DNA from: Euryodendron excelsum
Lineage: Eukaryota; Streptophyta; Magnoliopsida; Ericales; Pentaphylacaceae
Direction of reading: 5' to 3'
Assembly (NCBI GenBank): GCA_033060915.1
Contig: CM065389.1
Location: 10,780,001 to 10,844,000, forward strand
DNA: 64,000 bases
The notes beneath the pieces are model-generated. The model worked only from the letters and a program-made list of their open reading frames with translations. It had not been told where the DNA came from and did not search any database. Shown here piece by piece: positions 49,601 to 60,987 of this stretch; the stretch's first letter is position 1, and every line of letters starts with the position of its first letter. The translations under genes were made by a program, and so were the position numbers.

Positions 49601-50635
49601 TTATTCTTTTTTTCTTCTTTTCTTTTTCATACCTCCATACTAGCTAGAAACCCTGTTGAAACTATTTAAAATTTTAAATTATTTATATTATATATTGTTT
49701 TTTTCTCAATTTTCCTCTACCAAAACTATTTAAAATTTTGAAATATTCATTTTATATATTGTTTTTCCTCAAGTTTGAACTGAGCAGTCATTCTATTTTG
49801 AGTAATGCCATATATACAACTACATTTCATCATTTATTTTTTAACTCCTAGGCACAAGATTATAAGACACACATTAATAAAGTTTAGTGTGACCCATTCA
49901 CTTATGTCTAGTGGGTGAGAAAAGATATTGAAAAATTAGATTACATATAGCATTTTTCTTAAACTATATAAAAGTTTCCATTGATGTATTCATATAAATT
50001 TTCACCAAGTTTTGCAAAAATTTCTTATTAAGATTTTTATCAAATTTCTTATACGATTTTTAATTGTTTTCCTATTTCCCGTTTCTTAATATTTGTGTGG
50101 CATATTTTTCACTTCCGTTTCCGCTTACCTTTTAACTACAGGCAAATCACATTTAAAAGACGTTTTAGTTGGAACACTGGATCCAACCCTTGTGCTATTT
50201 AGGTGTCATAGGGCTAGCTAGAGATCATAAGGGATTGCTAGCCTGAAGTAATTGGCACTAAGAGCTTTCATTTAATAAGTCAATCCTACACTCAACCAAC
50301 TTCCAAACAAACAGGAAAGCAGTAGAACATAGTTCATAACTGTTTGAGGTCAAATTGGATGTTTTTATCCCAACCCATTTCTATCACATGTTAAGAACCA
50401 ATTTTTCTTTGACCCCAAACAATGGCACAAGGCCAGAAAATCTTGCCTATGCTGACCCCACCATCAAATTTCTTCCTTTCTCCCCATATATGTATACATA
50501 TATGTATGTATGTACATTCATGTAACCCTCTTTAAGGACTCCCAACTTTCTTACTACACAACCCAATTGTAAAAACTGGGTCTTGGTAGTTGCTATATTG
50601 TTGAGGCTGGAGCTGGACTGATTGAAGTTTACGTC

Positions 50636-50875
50636 ATGCGAAAGCCCCATAAGGAGAAGATGAAGAACATGCACGGAACAAGAGAGAGTGAGAAAGAAGT
50701 AGTTGTTGATCATGAAGAAGAAGTTTCTGGTGGTTGTTTTCCCAGGATGTTTAAGAAAATCCACCCAACAGGAGGGGCGCCACCGGACTCCGGTACCAAA
50801 CTGGATTGCCTAAGGAGGCAATTTTTTGTAGCTATTAGTAACCTAATATTTTTAACTAAACAACGTGAGGTCTAG
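50636..50875 (+). pseudogene. small-protein gene B3, start codon deleted
   Basis: The best-preserved B frame: an uninterrupted reading frame carries MRKPHKEKMKNMHG, then SGGCFPRMFKKIHPTGGAPP and a tail TKLDCLRRQF, with no GA-repeat shift. However, 11 bases containing the family start (CCATGGCATTG) are missing just before 50602. Translation could only begin at the internal ATG at 50636, which lacks the first 13 or so residues. Possibly still expressed in shortened form (79 residues). Confidence 0.55.
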
Positions 50876-51593
50876 TACTTGAGCTGGTGAAATGAGAGTA
50901 AATTTTTGTCACATTTCTTAAACCAAATTGTCAAATTCTTGAAAATTTGTAATTAGGTAAAGAAATGACTATTGTAATGGTGCACGCAAGCGGCTCGAAC
51001 ATCCAGTGAGCAAAAAAATTCAAAAAAAAAAATTGTGTTCTTTTTATTTATTTTAAATACTATAAATACAAGTATTTTTTTTGAAGCAATTGAAGCCTAA
51101 AAACTTAGGAAGTATTTATATATAGATATATGTCTATATGTATGTGTATACGTACTTAGAAACGCTCCCGCTCTCCATATTTTTACATCTCCGCCTGACG
51201 AATCGATTGCTTAGGTCTTGGCTATTGCTTTTGAACCGGTCCACATTATTCTAAGCGTCATTGAAACGATGATCTCAAACGAATAGATTACAAAATTGGT
51301 TGGAGGTTTAATCACTACTGCAACAAAAAGTTCATTTTCATTACTAAATTCTTATCAGAAATTCGGAATACAAACGTCGGATGTTACAAAATGGAATCCA
51401 TCAATCAAACGAATTAATGAAAACTCAATTCACGATACAAAAATTGGAGGATGCTCCACAGATAAGTAGTGTAGTATGTCTGGTATATATGAACTAGTGT
51501 ATCTTCAACCTCTTGTAAAAGCTGACATGGGCTTGGCATATTATGACAAACCAACACATCTACATAATGCAATTTCAAAGCATTTGGCTTGGG

Positions 51594-51815
51594 CTAACCC
51601 TTGTGGCCCAACGTTACAGCTTCTTTTCTATCGGAATCCGGCAACGACACAACGGTTGGATGGATCTTCTTGAACATCCCAAAGAAGCAACCGTTGGATA
51701 TTTTGCTTTGATGAGCAATCACTCGGCTCTGATCTTTTCCCTCTTCCAAGCTCTTCATCTTCTCCTTGTGGAGTTTTCGCATCACGTAGGCTTCGGCAAG
51801 GCCAGTGGTAGCCAT
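51594..51815 (-). CDS. small-protein gene A4
   Basis: A 73-residue ORF from the conserved ATG. The frame remains open far upstream but without conservation, so the inner start is used. It is almost identical to A2 (one difference seen, Glu25 instead of Lys25), indicating recent duplication or gene conversion. It carries GCFFGMFKKIHP and a TLGHKG end. It converges with B3. An ocs-like site lies 231-250 bases upstream. Function unknown. Confidence 0.75.
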   Translation of the reverse strand: MATTGLAEAYVMRKLHKEKMKSLEEGKDQSRVIAHQSKISNGCFFGMFKKIHPTVVSLPDSDRKEAVTLGHKG

Positions 51816-52045
51816 GGACAAAGTGATATATGAGAAACTTGTTCTTAGAAAGGGGTTGTTGTTTGATGATCTTATGGTGAGAAGGTAATTGGGGAGGCCT
51901 GGAGAGGATATATATATATATAGTGGTTTGAATGTATATAGAAATGGGATTGGAGATATATATAGATGTTTGTATGTATAGGCTTGGAGAGCAAGGAAAG
52001 CTTTGATTACGAATTGAAAGACTCCCCCGAGTGGGGGCTTTTCAC

Positions 52046-52065
52046 TAACATCATTCGTTACGTAA
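52046..52065 (-). promoter_or_regulatory. ocs/as-1-like element upstream of A4
   Basis: The minus strand reads TTACGTAACGAATGATGTTA, the palindromic TTACGTAA variant with the last half-site reduced. Confidence 0.5.
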
Positions 52066-52359
52066 GATATCATATTACCCTTTGTGTTTGGCTTTTAATT
52101 GGTTTAACATCAATTAATTAGCTAGCTAGTTGTGGGCCAAATGCTTATTTCTGGCCGCTTGATTGCTCCTTGAAACGTTTCATATGTGCATTTTCCTTGA
52201 GGAAGGAAAAGAAATTTGATGGTGGCGGCGACGGTGGGAGTATCGGCGAAGGTGAAGTAGTATGCGACAAGTCTGTGGGCTTTGCCTTGACAAATGACTT
52301 CTCCTGGAGACTCTATTCAAGGAGTCAAGGAAGATCAGCTGCTGTGGGATTACTCTAAG

Positions 52360-52595
52360 AGGCCGTTTAGAACTTAGGGGGGGAAATGGTAAGAGAAAAA
52401 GAAAAAAAATATTTTTTTTTTCTTTTTTGATTTTGTAAAAATAATAAAAAGAAAGAAGAGAGAGTGATTGTTTTGTTCTCTTACTTTTTATTTTTTTTCA
52501 TTTTCTCTCCCCTTTTCCTTTTAGGTTGAATCAAACTGCAAAAATTTTTTTTTTTGTTTTCTTTCATTTCCTCCCCAAGTTCTTGTAAAATCTAC
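52360..52595. mobile_element. possible foldback or MITE insertion
   Basis: Left GAACTTAGGGGGGGAAATGG and, near 52565-52585, the imperfect complement (ATTTCCTCCCCAAGTTCTTG) form an inverted repeat around T/A-rich sequence. It begins where the homology with other array units stops. The target duplication is not clear. Confidence 0.35.
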
Positions 52596-54895
52596 ATTTT
52601 TTAACGAGCCATCACACCTCCAAGGCCGAGCTAGGTGTAGCATGGGCAGCTGCTATTTCAAATTTTCAAAAATCATATATATTTTTTATTGAGTTGTCAG
52701 GGATGACTAGATAACTTGCGCGCACCCTGACTAGTCTCTTTCTCGGTCCAGTCGTAGGCAGGTCATCAAAGCCGGGACTTAGATATTTACAAAGAATAAA
52801 TACTTTGCGACTAACTCTTACACTTAACAAGAGTTAAACTTTTAACTTCCAAAAAAGAAACCAAGAGTCCTAACCAACTATAGTAACTCAGTTATTTTCA
52901 AAATTCGTATTTTGACTTGTAGTTTGAGAATCCTAAAAATTTGTAAATACCCCTTAAATAGTTTAAAAAAAAATGGTTTTGTAATGTTTTTCAATTTTGC
53001 CCTCTAAGAATTTTTAAACACCACCCTTAAATAGTTATTTTAAGTCTATGAACATTATTATAATTTTGCCCTCTAAGAATTTAAGGCTATATACACTATT
53101 ATAATTTCACTTCAAAACAAAACACCTCTAATGATGATTCTCAATTACAAAAATTTCAGAATCACATTATTCTAGTGAAGTTTTTTGGTACAAATTTTTT
53201 CAAGATTAATATTTTTCAAACATTACATTTGTGTTTGTGTGTGTATATATATACATATGAAAATCAAATGCCTTTTCGGTGATTAGGAAAAATAAAGAGT
53301 TATAATTAATAATTGTTCTTGGATGAATTTTCTAACTTCACCGTTACACAACTCCACAATGGGCAGATTTGTCGTCCTTGAAAATTTGCTCCATGCATGA
53401 GGTAACATCTAGCAAGGTGAATCACATTCATGATTTATGAGCATAACCATGTATGTAAACAGAGCCTTCTGCCAACGGAGGTTAGTCTCTCTTGGTGGAC
53501 AATCTATAAGTTCAATATAAACCCTCATATAGATTTGCAACTTCCCTTAGCCTTGTATTAGGTAACTTACCCTCACCCTAAACTTTTAAACACTAAAAAA
53601 AAAAATCAAACAAACAAACAGGGGCTACCCTTAAGGGGTGGGGTGCCTTTGCACCTCCCAGCTTTTGATTTATCTTTGAATATATTATGTATATGTATAA
53701 TGTTCAAGTAAACACTTATTTTATTGGCATCTCTCATAATTTAAAACCTTTAATTTTTGGATAGTAGATTGTGGTTTACACCTTTTCTTTTTTGCTCGAA
53801 AAAATAACTAATTTGTCGTTTTTTCCTTACTTTGATAGCGTAGAATTTAAGCTAGTTTTATTTTTCATGTAAAAATTTAGTCTTGCATCCTAATATATTT
53901 CTCATGTTTGCACAATGTTTTAATAGAATTTTCAAACAGAAGAGAGGTTCTTTTTGTCTCATTCATTTCAAACCAAAGCATCTACTATTTTGACTTGTAT
54001 TTTAAAAAAGTCCATTTTAGCCCAGTTTGGTTGGCTTTTTACAGCTTTTTTTATTTTGTTTTTTCAGCTTATAAGTAAAAAAACTAAATTTTTTTAACTT
54101 TTTTACTTTTAACAGGATAAGATATGCGGAAAAACAAAAACAAAAGCAAAAAAATTTCAAAACCTTGACTTAAGCCAATTCAAAAAAGCTCAAAAAATTC
54201 AGGCCCGCCCCAATATCTAAATTTCCGTGAGCAAGAGATATTTACCACATTGTTAGTGTTCCCACCTAATTGGAATGTAATAGTTACTACGAAGCAAGTG
54301 TATTTAATCAAAGTCTTGTGGTCTAAGAATGATAGGATAATATCAATTATATACTAGATCCCAACAGCCCCCGTTGTTTCTTCAATAAAAATAATTACAA
54401 AATTTGAGTTGGAGAGATAATTTCCAACTCTGATTAAGATAAATTGGTTCTTATATAGACAAGGAGAAGATATTCCAGGTCCACTAATGGACAACCAAAA
54501 ACAGGAAAGAATTTAAAAAAAGATGAAATGTGACAAAGAATTGAAAAGCATGGGACCCATGAAGGAGCTTTGTACCTTCCTCAATTCAAAGAATTCTATC
54601 CTCTGTTTTTCCGAACCAACCATTTCCTAATTGACATTTTCGCTTGTCTTCACCTTCTGATATTGGAGTTGGTAAGCTTCATGCAATGCTAAACATTCAC
54701 CAGTTTAAAAGCAAAAACAGGAGGAGGAAATCCAGAAAATCTAGATTAAAGTTTCCTTTTCTGTCAAAGAATCAATGAACAAAAATTAATACAAAAATCA
54801 AAATATAGGGTGCCTCTTACTGTTTACAAAAAATTAAATTGAAGGAATAAAAAAATTACAGAAACTTTAACTAGAACACCAATTTCTCAGCCACT
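52596..54895. other. spacer between array blocks 2 and 3
   Basis: About 2.3 kb without recognisable genes. It contains a short repeated phrase TTTTGCCCTCTAAGAATTT (near 53005 and 53073) and T/A-rich stretches. No transposon ends or coding domains could be supported. Confidence 0.45.
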
Positions 54896-55213
54896 GATTT
54901 AATTAGCCAACATTTCTATCACATGTTCATAACCAATTTTTCCTTGACCCCAAACAATGGCACAAGTCCAGAAAATCTTGCCTTTGTTGACCCCACCATC
55001 AAATTTCTTCCTTTCTCCCCAAGGAAAAGGCAAATGGGTAATGGACTAAGCCAGGAAAGAGGCCTAGACAAAGTTTACTTCCGGAAGAAAAGCACAACTG
55101 TGTTTGTTTCCTAATCTTCAAACTTGTAAACATCCATGAAACAACATAGAAACTTCCAGTCTCTTAAGTTTGCTTGCTCTTCAAGCCCATAAAACCATGT
55201 ATATGTATATATA

Positions 55214-55508
55214 TCTATACTATTATAAAAAACAAACACTTAAAGTTTTGATAAAATCTGCTTGCTGAAATCTGTCACAAAGAATAAAATGATAATTTAA
55301 TCTAACTCAACTAACTTTGAGAGCATGAAGTTAGTGGAGTAAGTGGGATTTGTGAGTGCACACATTATGTGTGCTACCACTTCTTGCTAAAGCCTGTCAC
55401 AAAAGATAGAATAATAATTTAATCTCACTCAACTAATTTTGTGAGTGTGAAGTTAGTGGAATAAGTGAGAATCGTGAGTGCACGCATTATATGTGCCACC
55501 ACTTCTTG
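55214..55508 (+). mobile_element. possible short Helitron-like insertion
   Basis: An insertion in the B4 promoter relative to B1 and B3. It begins TCTATACTATTATAAAAA after an A, resembling Helitron 5' ends, and consists mainly of two tandem copies of a ~125-base unit. The first unit ends in the hairpin GCACACATTATGTGTGC followed by CTAA. No target duplication is seen, as expected for Helitrons. The 3' end is not decisive. Confidence 0.4.
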
Positions 55509-55616
55509 TATGTATATATGTACATTCATGTTACCCTCTTTTAAGGGCTCCCAACTTTCTTACTACACAACCCAATTGTAAAAACTGAGTCTTGGCAGTT
55601 GCTATATTGTTGGGCA

Positions 55617-55911
55617 ATGGCATTGGCTGGAACTGGACTGGTTGAAGTTTACGTCATGCGAAAGCTCCATAAGGAGAAGATGAAGAACATGCCTGGAACA
55701 AGAGAGAGATGAGAAAGAAGTAGTTGCTGATGATGAAGGAGAAGTTTCTGCTGGTTGTTTTCCCAGGATGTTTAAGAAAATCCACTCGACAAGAGCGGCG
55801 GCTCCGGACTCCGGTACAAAGCTGGATTGCCTAAGGAGGCAATTTTTTGTAGCTATAAGTAACCTAATATTTTTAACTAAACAATGTGAGGTCCAGTACT
55901 TGAGCTGGTGA
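55617..55911 (+). pseudogene. small-protein gene B4, frameshifted
   Basis: Starts MALAGTGLVEVYVMRKLHKE and hits TGA at 55710 after 31 codons, the same GA-repeat shift as in B1. In the following frame GCFPRMFKKIHST and TKLDCLRRQF continue to a stop at 55909. Its promoter carries the insertion at 55214-55508. The shared lesion suggests that B1 and B4 inherited the shift from a common ancestor, or that the repeat slips recurrently. Confidence 0.65.
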
Positions 55912-56623
55912 AATGAGAGTAAATTTTTGTCACATTCTTAAAACCAAATCGTCAAATTCTTGAAAATTTGTAATTAGGTAAATAAATGACTATTGTAATG
56001 GTGAGCGCAAGCGGCTCCAACATCCGGTTGGTGAAAAAACCAAAAAAAAAAAAAAAATTTGTGTTCTTTTTATTTATTTTAAATACTATAAATACAAGTA
56101 TTTTGTTTTTGATGCAATTGATGCCTAAAAAATTAGCAAGTATTTATATATAGATATATGTCTATATGTATGTGTATACGTACTTAGAAAGGCTCCCGCT
56201 CTCAATATTTTTACATCTCCGCTTGACGAATCGATTGCTTAGGTCTATGGCTTTTGCTTTTGAACCGGTCCACATTATTCTAGGTGACATTGAAACAATG
56301 ATCTCAAACAAATAGATTGAGGAATTGGTTGGAGGTTTAATAACTACTGCAACAAAAAGTTCATTTTCATTAGTAAATTCTCATCAGAAATTCGGAATAC
56401 AAACGTCGGATGTTACAAAATGGAATCCGTCAATCAAACGAATTAATGAAAAACTCAACTCACAATACAAAAATTGGAGGATGCTCCACAGATAAGTGGT
56501 GTAGTATGTCTGGTATATATAAACTAGTGTATCTTCAACCTCTTGTAAAAGCTGACGTGGGCTACGCATATTATGACAAACCAACACATCTACATAATGC
56601 AATTTCAAAGCATTTGGCTTGGG

Positions 56624-56845
56624 CTAACCCTTGCGGCCTAACGTTACAGCTTCTTTTCTATCGGAATCCGGCAACGACACAACGGTTGGATGGATCTTCT
56701 TGAACTTCCCAAAGAAGCAACCGTTGGATATTTTCCTTTGATGAGCAATCACTCGGCTCTGATCTTTTCCCTCTTCCAAGTTCTTCATCTTCTCCTTGTG
56801 GAGTTTTCGCATCACGTAGGCTTCGGCAAGGCCAGTGGTAGCCAT
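56624..56845 (-). CDS. small-protein gene A5
   Basis: A 73-residue ORF from the conserved ATG (the upstream in-frame codon is TTG). Changes from A2 include Asn22, Lys47 in the core motif (GCFFGKFKKIHP) and Arg71 near the end. All other family features are kept. It converges with B4. A (TA)n TATA tract at about 56938-56955 and an ocs-like site at 57077 lie upstream. Function unknown. Confidence 0.73.
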   Translation of the reverse strand: MATTGLAEAYVMRKLHKEKMKNLEEGKDQSRVIAHQRKISNGCFFGKFKKIHPTVVSLPDSDRKEAVTLGRKG

Positions 56846-57076
56846 GGACAAAGTGATATATGAGAAACTTGTTCTTAGAAAGGGGTTGTTGTTTGATGAT
56901 CTTATGGTGAGAAGGTAATTGGGGAGGCCTGGAGGGGATATATATATATATATAGTTGTTTGAATGTATAGGCTTGGGTAGCAGACAAAGGTTTGATTAC
57001 GAAGTTCTGGATATGCTTTCGTGGAGGATGCTTAGAAAATTGAAAGAATAGCTAGAAAGGAAAATGAAGTGTGGTC

Positions 57077-57096
57077 TGACATCATTGGTTACGTAA
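57077..57096 (-). promoter_or_regulatory. ocs/as-1-like element upstream of A5
   Basis: The minus strand reads TTACGTAACCAATGATGTCA, identical to the A2 site, 232-251 bases upstream of the A5 ATG. Confidence 0.6.
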
Positions 57097-57618
57097 GAGA
57101 TCATAAAACAAATGTGTTTGGCTTAATATTGGTTACCTTTAATTAATTAGCTATCTAGTTGTGGGTCAAATGCTTTTTTCTGGCTGAATGATTGCTTCTT
57201 GAAACGTTTCACATGTGCTTTTTCTTAAGGAAGAAGAAGAAATTTGATTGCGGCGTCGAGGGTGGGAGTATCGGCGAAGGTGAGAGAATAAGTGAGGCGT
57301 CTATGGGCTTTTGCCTTGACCAATGACTTCACATCACCAAGACTCTAGTCTACTCCAAGTGGTCGAGGAAGAGCTGCTGTTTGGATTAGTTTTTTTTTTT
57401 TTTTTTTACACTGCGATAGTCCATACTAGTTAAAAACTCCATCGAAAGTATTTACAAATTTAAAATTTTATATATATATTTTTTCTCAATTTTTCTGTGC
57501 CAAAACTATTTAAAATTTTGATGTATTCACTTTATACATTGTTTTTTTTTCCAAGTTTCAACTGAGCATTCGTTGTACTGTATAAAAATATCGTTTATAA
57601 GTTTTCAATTTTCACTAA

Positions 57619-57763
57619 TGCTTCATTTGAAATCTGAATTTTCGATAAAAAAAAATGTGATGAAAAAGTGAACAAAAATAAAAAAATATTTTTATTCTAT
57701 TTTTCTTCATATTTTTTTTTCTTTTTGTTTTTCCTACTAAAAATTCAAGTTCTAAGCGGAGCG
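57619..57763. mobile_element. 145-bp MITE
   Basis: Present in the A5-B5 interval but absent from A2-B2, where TTTTCACCAAGTATTGC is continuous near 38670. Flanked by TAA (57616-57618 and 57764-57766). The ends TGCTTCATTTGAAATCTG and the complement CGCTCCGCTTAGAACTTG are related inverted repeats. Probably Tourist-like. Confidence 0.65.
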
Positions 57764-58022
57764 TAAGTATTGCAAAAATTTCTTAGTATAATTCTTATTA
57801 AGCTTCTTATGAGATCCTTAATTGTTTCCCCTATTTCCTGTTTCTCCATATTTGACACATTTTTCACTTTTATTTTTCCTAACATTTCCTATTTTAACAA
57901 CTACGGAGAAATCACATTATAAGACATAGTTGGAACATTGGATCCAACCCTTGTGTTTGTTTAGGTGTTAGAGAGCTAGCTAGAGATACAAGGGATTGCT
58001 AGCCTAGAGTATTTGGCACTAA

Positions 58023-58886
58023 GGGTATGCTTGATTTATGGAATAAACAAGGAGTCTTGGGATTAAGAGTCTAAGGATTCACAATTCTAGGACTCTTAAT
58101 TCTAAGCTATCCCCAAGTCCCATGGTTGTTTAATCATCAAAAAAAGTTAGAATAGATGTACAAAATAAGCACATTACCCTTATATAACAAAATACTAATA
58201 AAACTCTCAATTAATAATATTAAATTATGTTATATATAATATATAGTAGTAATATAATATAATATTTTATATATGTTAAATCTATTAAAATATTATATGA
58301 TAATATATAGTATTGCATATAATTATGATATTATATTACCATATTTTATTATATCTTATCACCATATTTTTATTTATTATATTGTAATATAATATTTTCT
58401 TATATAATATTATATATTAATACCGATTTTATTATAAAATAATGTAATAATTTGTTAAAGTAATATTATGAATGTACACTAATATTATAATGTTACATAA
58501 TATTTTATAAATGTAGTATTACCATATTCTAATATATTATAATAGAATATTATATACAATAATGTATTACGTCTGTAATATTATACAATATTTTAAAATA
58601 TAATATTATACAATATTACCGTATTTTAATATTTATAATATAATATAATATATAAAATATATTAATATATGTTGACTATGGGTAGTTAAGTTATATTAAT
58701 TATATCCCTCTTCACTCTAGTCGTGGAATTAGCAAACCCATCTCTTCTGGAATTAGTTAAGAACTAGTATTGGGTACTAGTAGTCTGAATCAGACTGATA
58801 GTCCTGGTTCTATTTAATAATTAAACGTGAGACAAGCCAAGACTCGCTATTCAATCCGATCTTGTCCCGTGAATCAAGCGTGTCCT
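58023..58886. mobile_element. Harbinger/Tourist-like element, 864 bp
   Basis: Ends GGGTATGCTTGATT and the complement AGGACACGCTTGATT, with the 3-base duplication TAA (58020-58022 and 58887-58889). The block 1 sister sequence GGCACTAAAAAGC near 38927 is the empty site. The interior is extremely AT-rich (TATAATATTA repeats, 58200-58680) and non-coding. Confidence 0.85.
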
Positions 58887-59427
58887 TAAAAGCTTTCACT
58901 TAACAAGTCAATCCTACGACTCAACCAACTTCCAAACAAGCAGGAAATGTTTGAGGTCAAATCCGCTAGCTGCTTCTATCCCAACCCATTTCTATCACAT
59001 ATTCACAACAATCACAGCCAATTTTTCCTTGACCCCAAACAATGGCACAAAACCAAAAAATCTTCCTTTTGCTTACCCCACCATTAAATTCTACCTTTCT
59101 CCCCAAGGAAAAGAGAAATGGGTAATGGACTAAGCAAATTCTACCTTTCTCCCCAAGGAAAAGAGAAATGGGTAATGGACTAAGCAACAATAGGACTAGT
59201 CAAAGTTTACTTTTTGTGTTTGTTTCCTAATCTTCAAACTTGTAAGCATCCATGAAACAACAAAGAAACTTCCAGTCTCTTAAGTTTGCTTGCCCTCCAA
59301 GCCCATACAAACATGTGTGTCGATATATATATGTACATTCATGTAACCCGCTTTAAGGACTCACAAACTTCTTACTACACAACCAATTGTAGAAACTCAA
59401 TCTTGCTAGTTGTTATTTTGTTGAGCC

Positions 59428-59594
59428 ATGGCATTGGCTGGAACGGGTCCGGTTGAAGTTTACATCACGCGAAAGCTCCATAAGGAGAAGATGAAAAAAA
59501 TGGACCAAAAATAAAAAAAAATGAGAAAGAAGTGATTGCTGATCAGGAAGCTGGTAGTTGTTTTCCCAGGATGTTTAAGAAAATCCCTCGATAA
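59428..59594 (+). pseudogene. small-protein gene B5, stop codon after 28 codons
   Basis: Starts MALAGTGPVEVYITRKLHKE but ends at TAA 59512 inside an A-rich run (GACCAAAAATAAAAAAAAATG). The family motif is readable in another frame as SCFPRMFKKIP, stopping at 59592. Gly and His of the motif are altered. Its downstream sequence continued into the B2-type 3' region until a solo LTR inserted at 59657. Confidence 0.65.
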
Positions 59595-59656
59595 AAGCGG
59601 CACCACCGGACTCCGGTACAAAAGATGCTCTGACATGGGATATTCACAAGAGTTGA

Positions 59657-60625
59657 TGTTGAAAATATTTTCAAAATATATAATATATGTAGTAGTTTTG
59701 GAGTTTTTCAAAATGGTTTGACTAGTTTTAAAGAAAGTTTTATTACCTTATTAAATGAATCTCACATTGAAAAGTGAAAAATTTGGTAAGGCATTTATAA
59801 ATGCCAACAACTTTCTATGTATTGTTTTAGAGCAATGATTGGGTGTAACACTCAAGTGTGAGCATGTGTGTCAAGCCACATGTGCACTAAGCTATATGTG
59901 GGCCACATGCATGTCTCGCGTGCGAGTCGCGTGGCGCAATGTGGCGCTTTAATGGCGCACTTAGCACTTGTGATCAAGATCATTGATTTTTGTCAATCAT
60001 GATAATCAACGATTGGATGGCTAATACATAAGCAAAAATGATCGTATGGTTAGAATCACGCCTGATCATAAAGGTGTGATGAATGATCTGATCAAACAAT
60101 GAATAGGTGCAATCTACACCGTTAGATCAGAAAAGGGGCGATCCGGCGGCTGTGTTTAAACCTGCAAGTGACTGTTAAAAATTAGTTATTATTTGAATTC
60201 TAACAGTTATGTCTGGTCCAAAAGACATCAAAATGTCTATAAAAACATGGCAGATTCGCGGACAATAGACACATATTTTTCCTGCAACTTCTCTCTATAT
60301 TAAAAAGCATTATAATTCTTGATTCTTTTTAGTTTTTATTGTTCATCATCTCTGAAGTATGTTTCTACAGAAATAGACATTCAAATTCTTGGTAGATTTG
60401 ATAATCAGAGGGTATTCGGGTCTAATTTCGTATGTACAACACGCAGTTAGAATTACAGATTTTCTGAGCTCCATTGTATCCTGGAGGCGATTCACCATTA
60501 ACTCGGTACACACTAGATTCTGAGAATTGGTAGGGGCGAATATCGTGTTAAGGAAAGCGATATTAATCGTGTCTTGAAAGTGATTATTCATCTTCTTCTT
60601 CCTTTTACAAATTTCTGCACTAACA
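59657..60625 (+). mobile_element. 969-bp solo LTR
   Basis: TGTTGAAAATA...GCACTAACA with a perfect 5-base duplication GTTGA (59652-59656 and 60626-60630). The B2 downstream region keeps the empty site AGTTGATTGGGTTC near 39662. A TATA-like GCATTTATAAATGCC sits near 59790. No internal domain or second LTR is present, so it is a solo LTR, probably Copia-type by size and sequence style. Confidence 0.88.
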
Positions 60626-60987
60626 GTTGAATGGGTTCATAGGGCTAATTGAATCAACTATCTGTGTCATTGGTGTTAGAGTTGTCTGCAGGTCTGATAG
60701 TCCAGAATATAAATTAAAAATTCTGTAATATTTTTTATTCCATCGATTTAATTTGTTGTAAACAGTAAGAGACACTATATTTTGGTTTAATTTTGTAGAA
60801 TTCAGTTCATTTATTCTTTAACTGATTTGAAAACTTTATACTACAATCCATCAAGGACTGGATTGCCGAAGAAGAGTTTGCAACAGGTCTGTAGCCTTCA
60901 CTTTGAATCCATAATCATCGTTATTCTAAGCCTAATTGACCCACAATATGAGACAAATGAGGGATGCTATACACAAACTTATTTCTC

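Larger units (their letters stand above)
47456..52375. repeat. array block 2 (A3, B3, A4 and spacers)
   Basis: Direct-orientation counterpart of block 1 from A1 through A2. It shares the MITE at 49389 with block 1 (35488) but lacks the LINE at 32249-34118 and has its own hAT insertion (47541-48131). Convergent B3 and A4 have 3' ends 719 bases apart. The Copia element sits at its left edge. Confidence 0.85.

Noticed and set aside
51594..52073. 159-codon and 119-codon (48617-48976) extended forms of A4 and A3
   Set aside because: The extra N-terminal part runs through the TATA-like repeat and is not conserved in A1, A2, A5 or A6.
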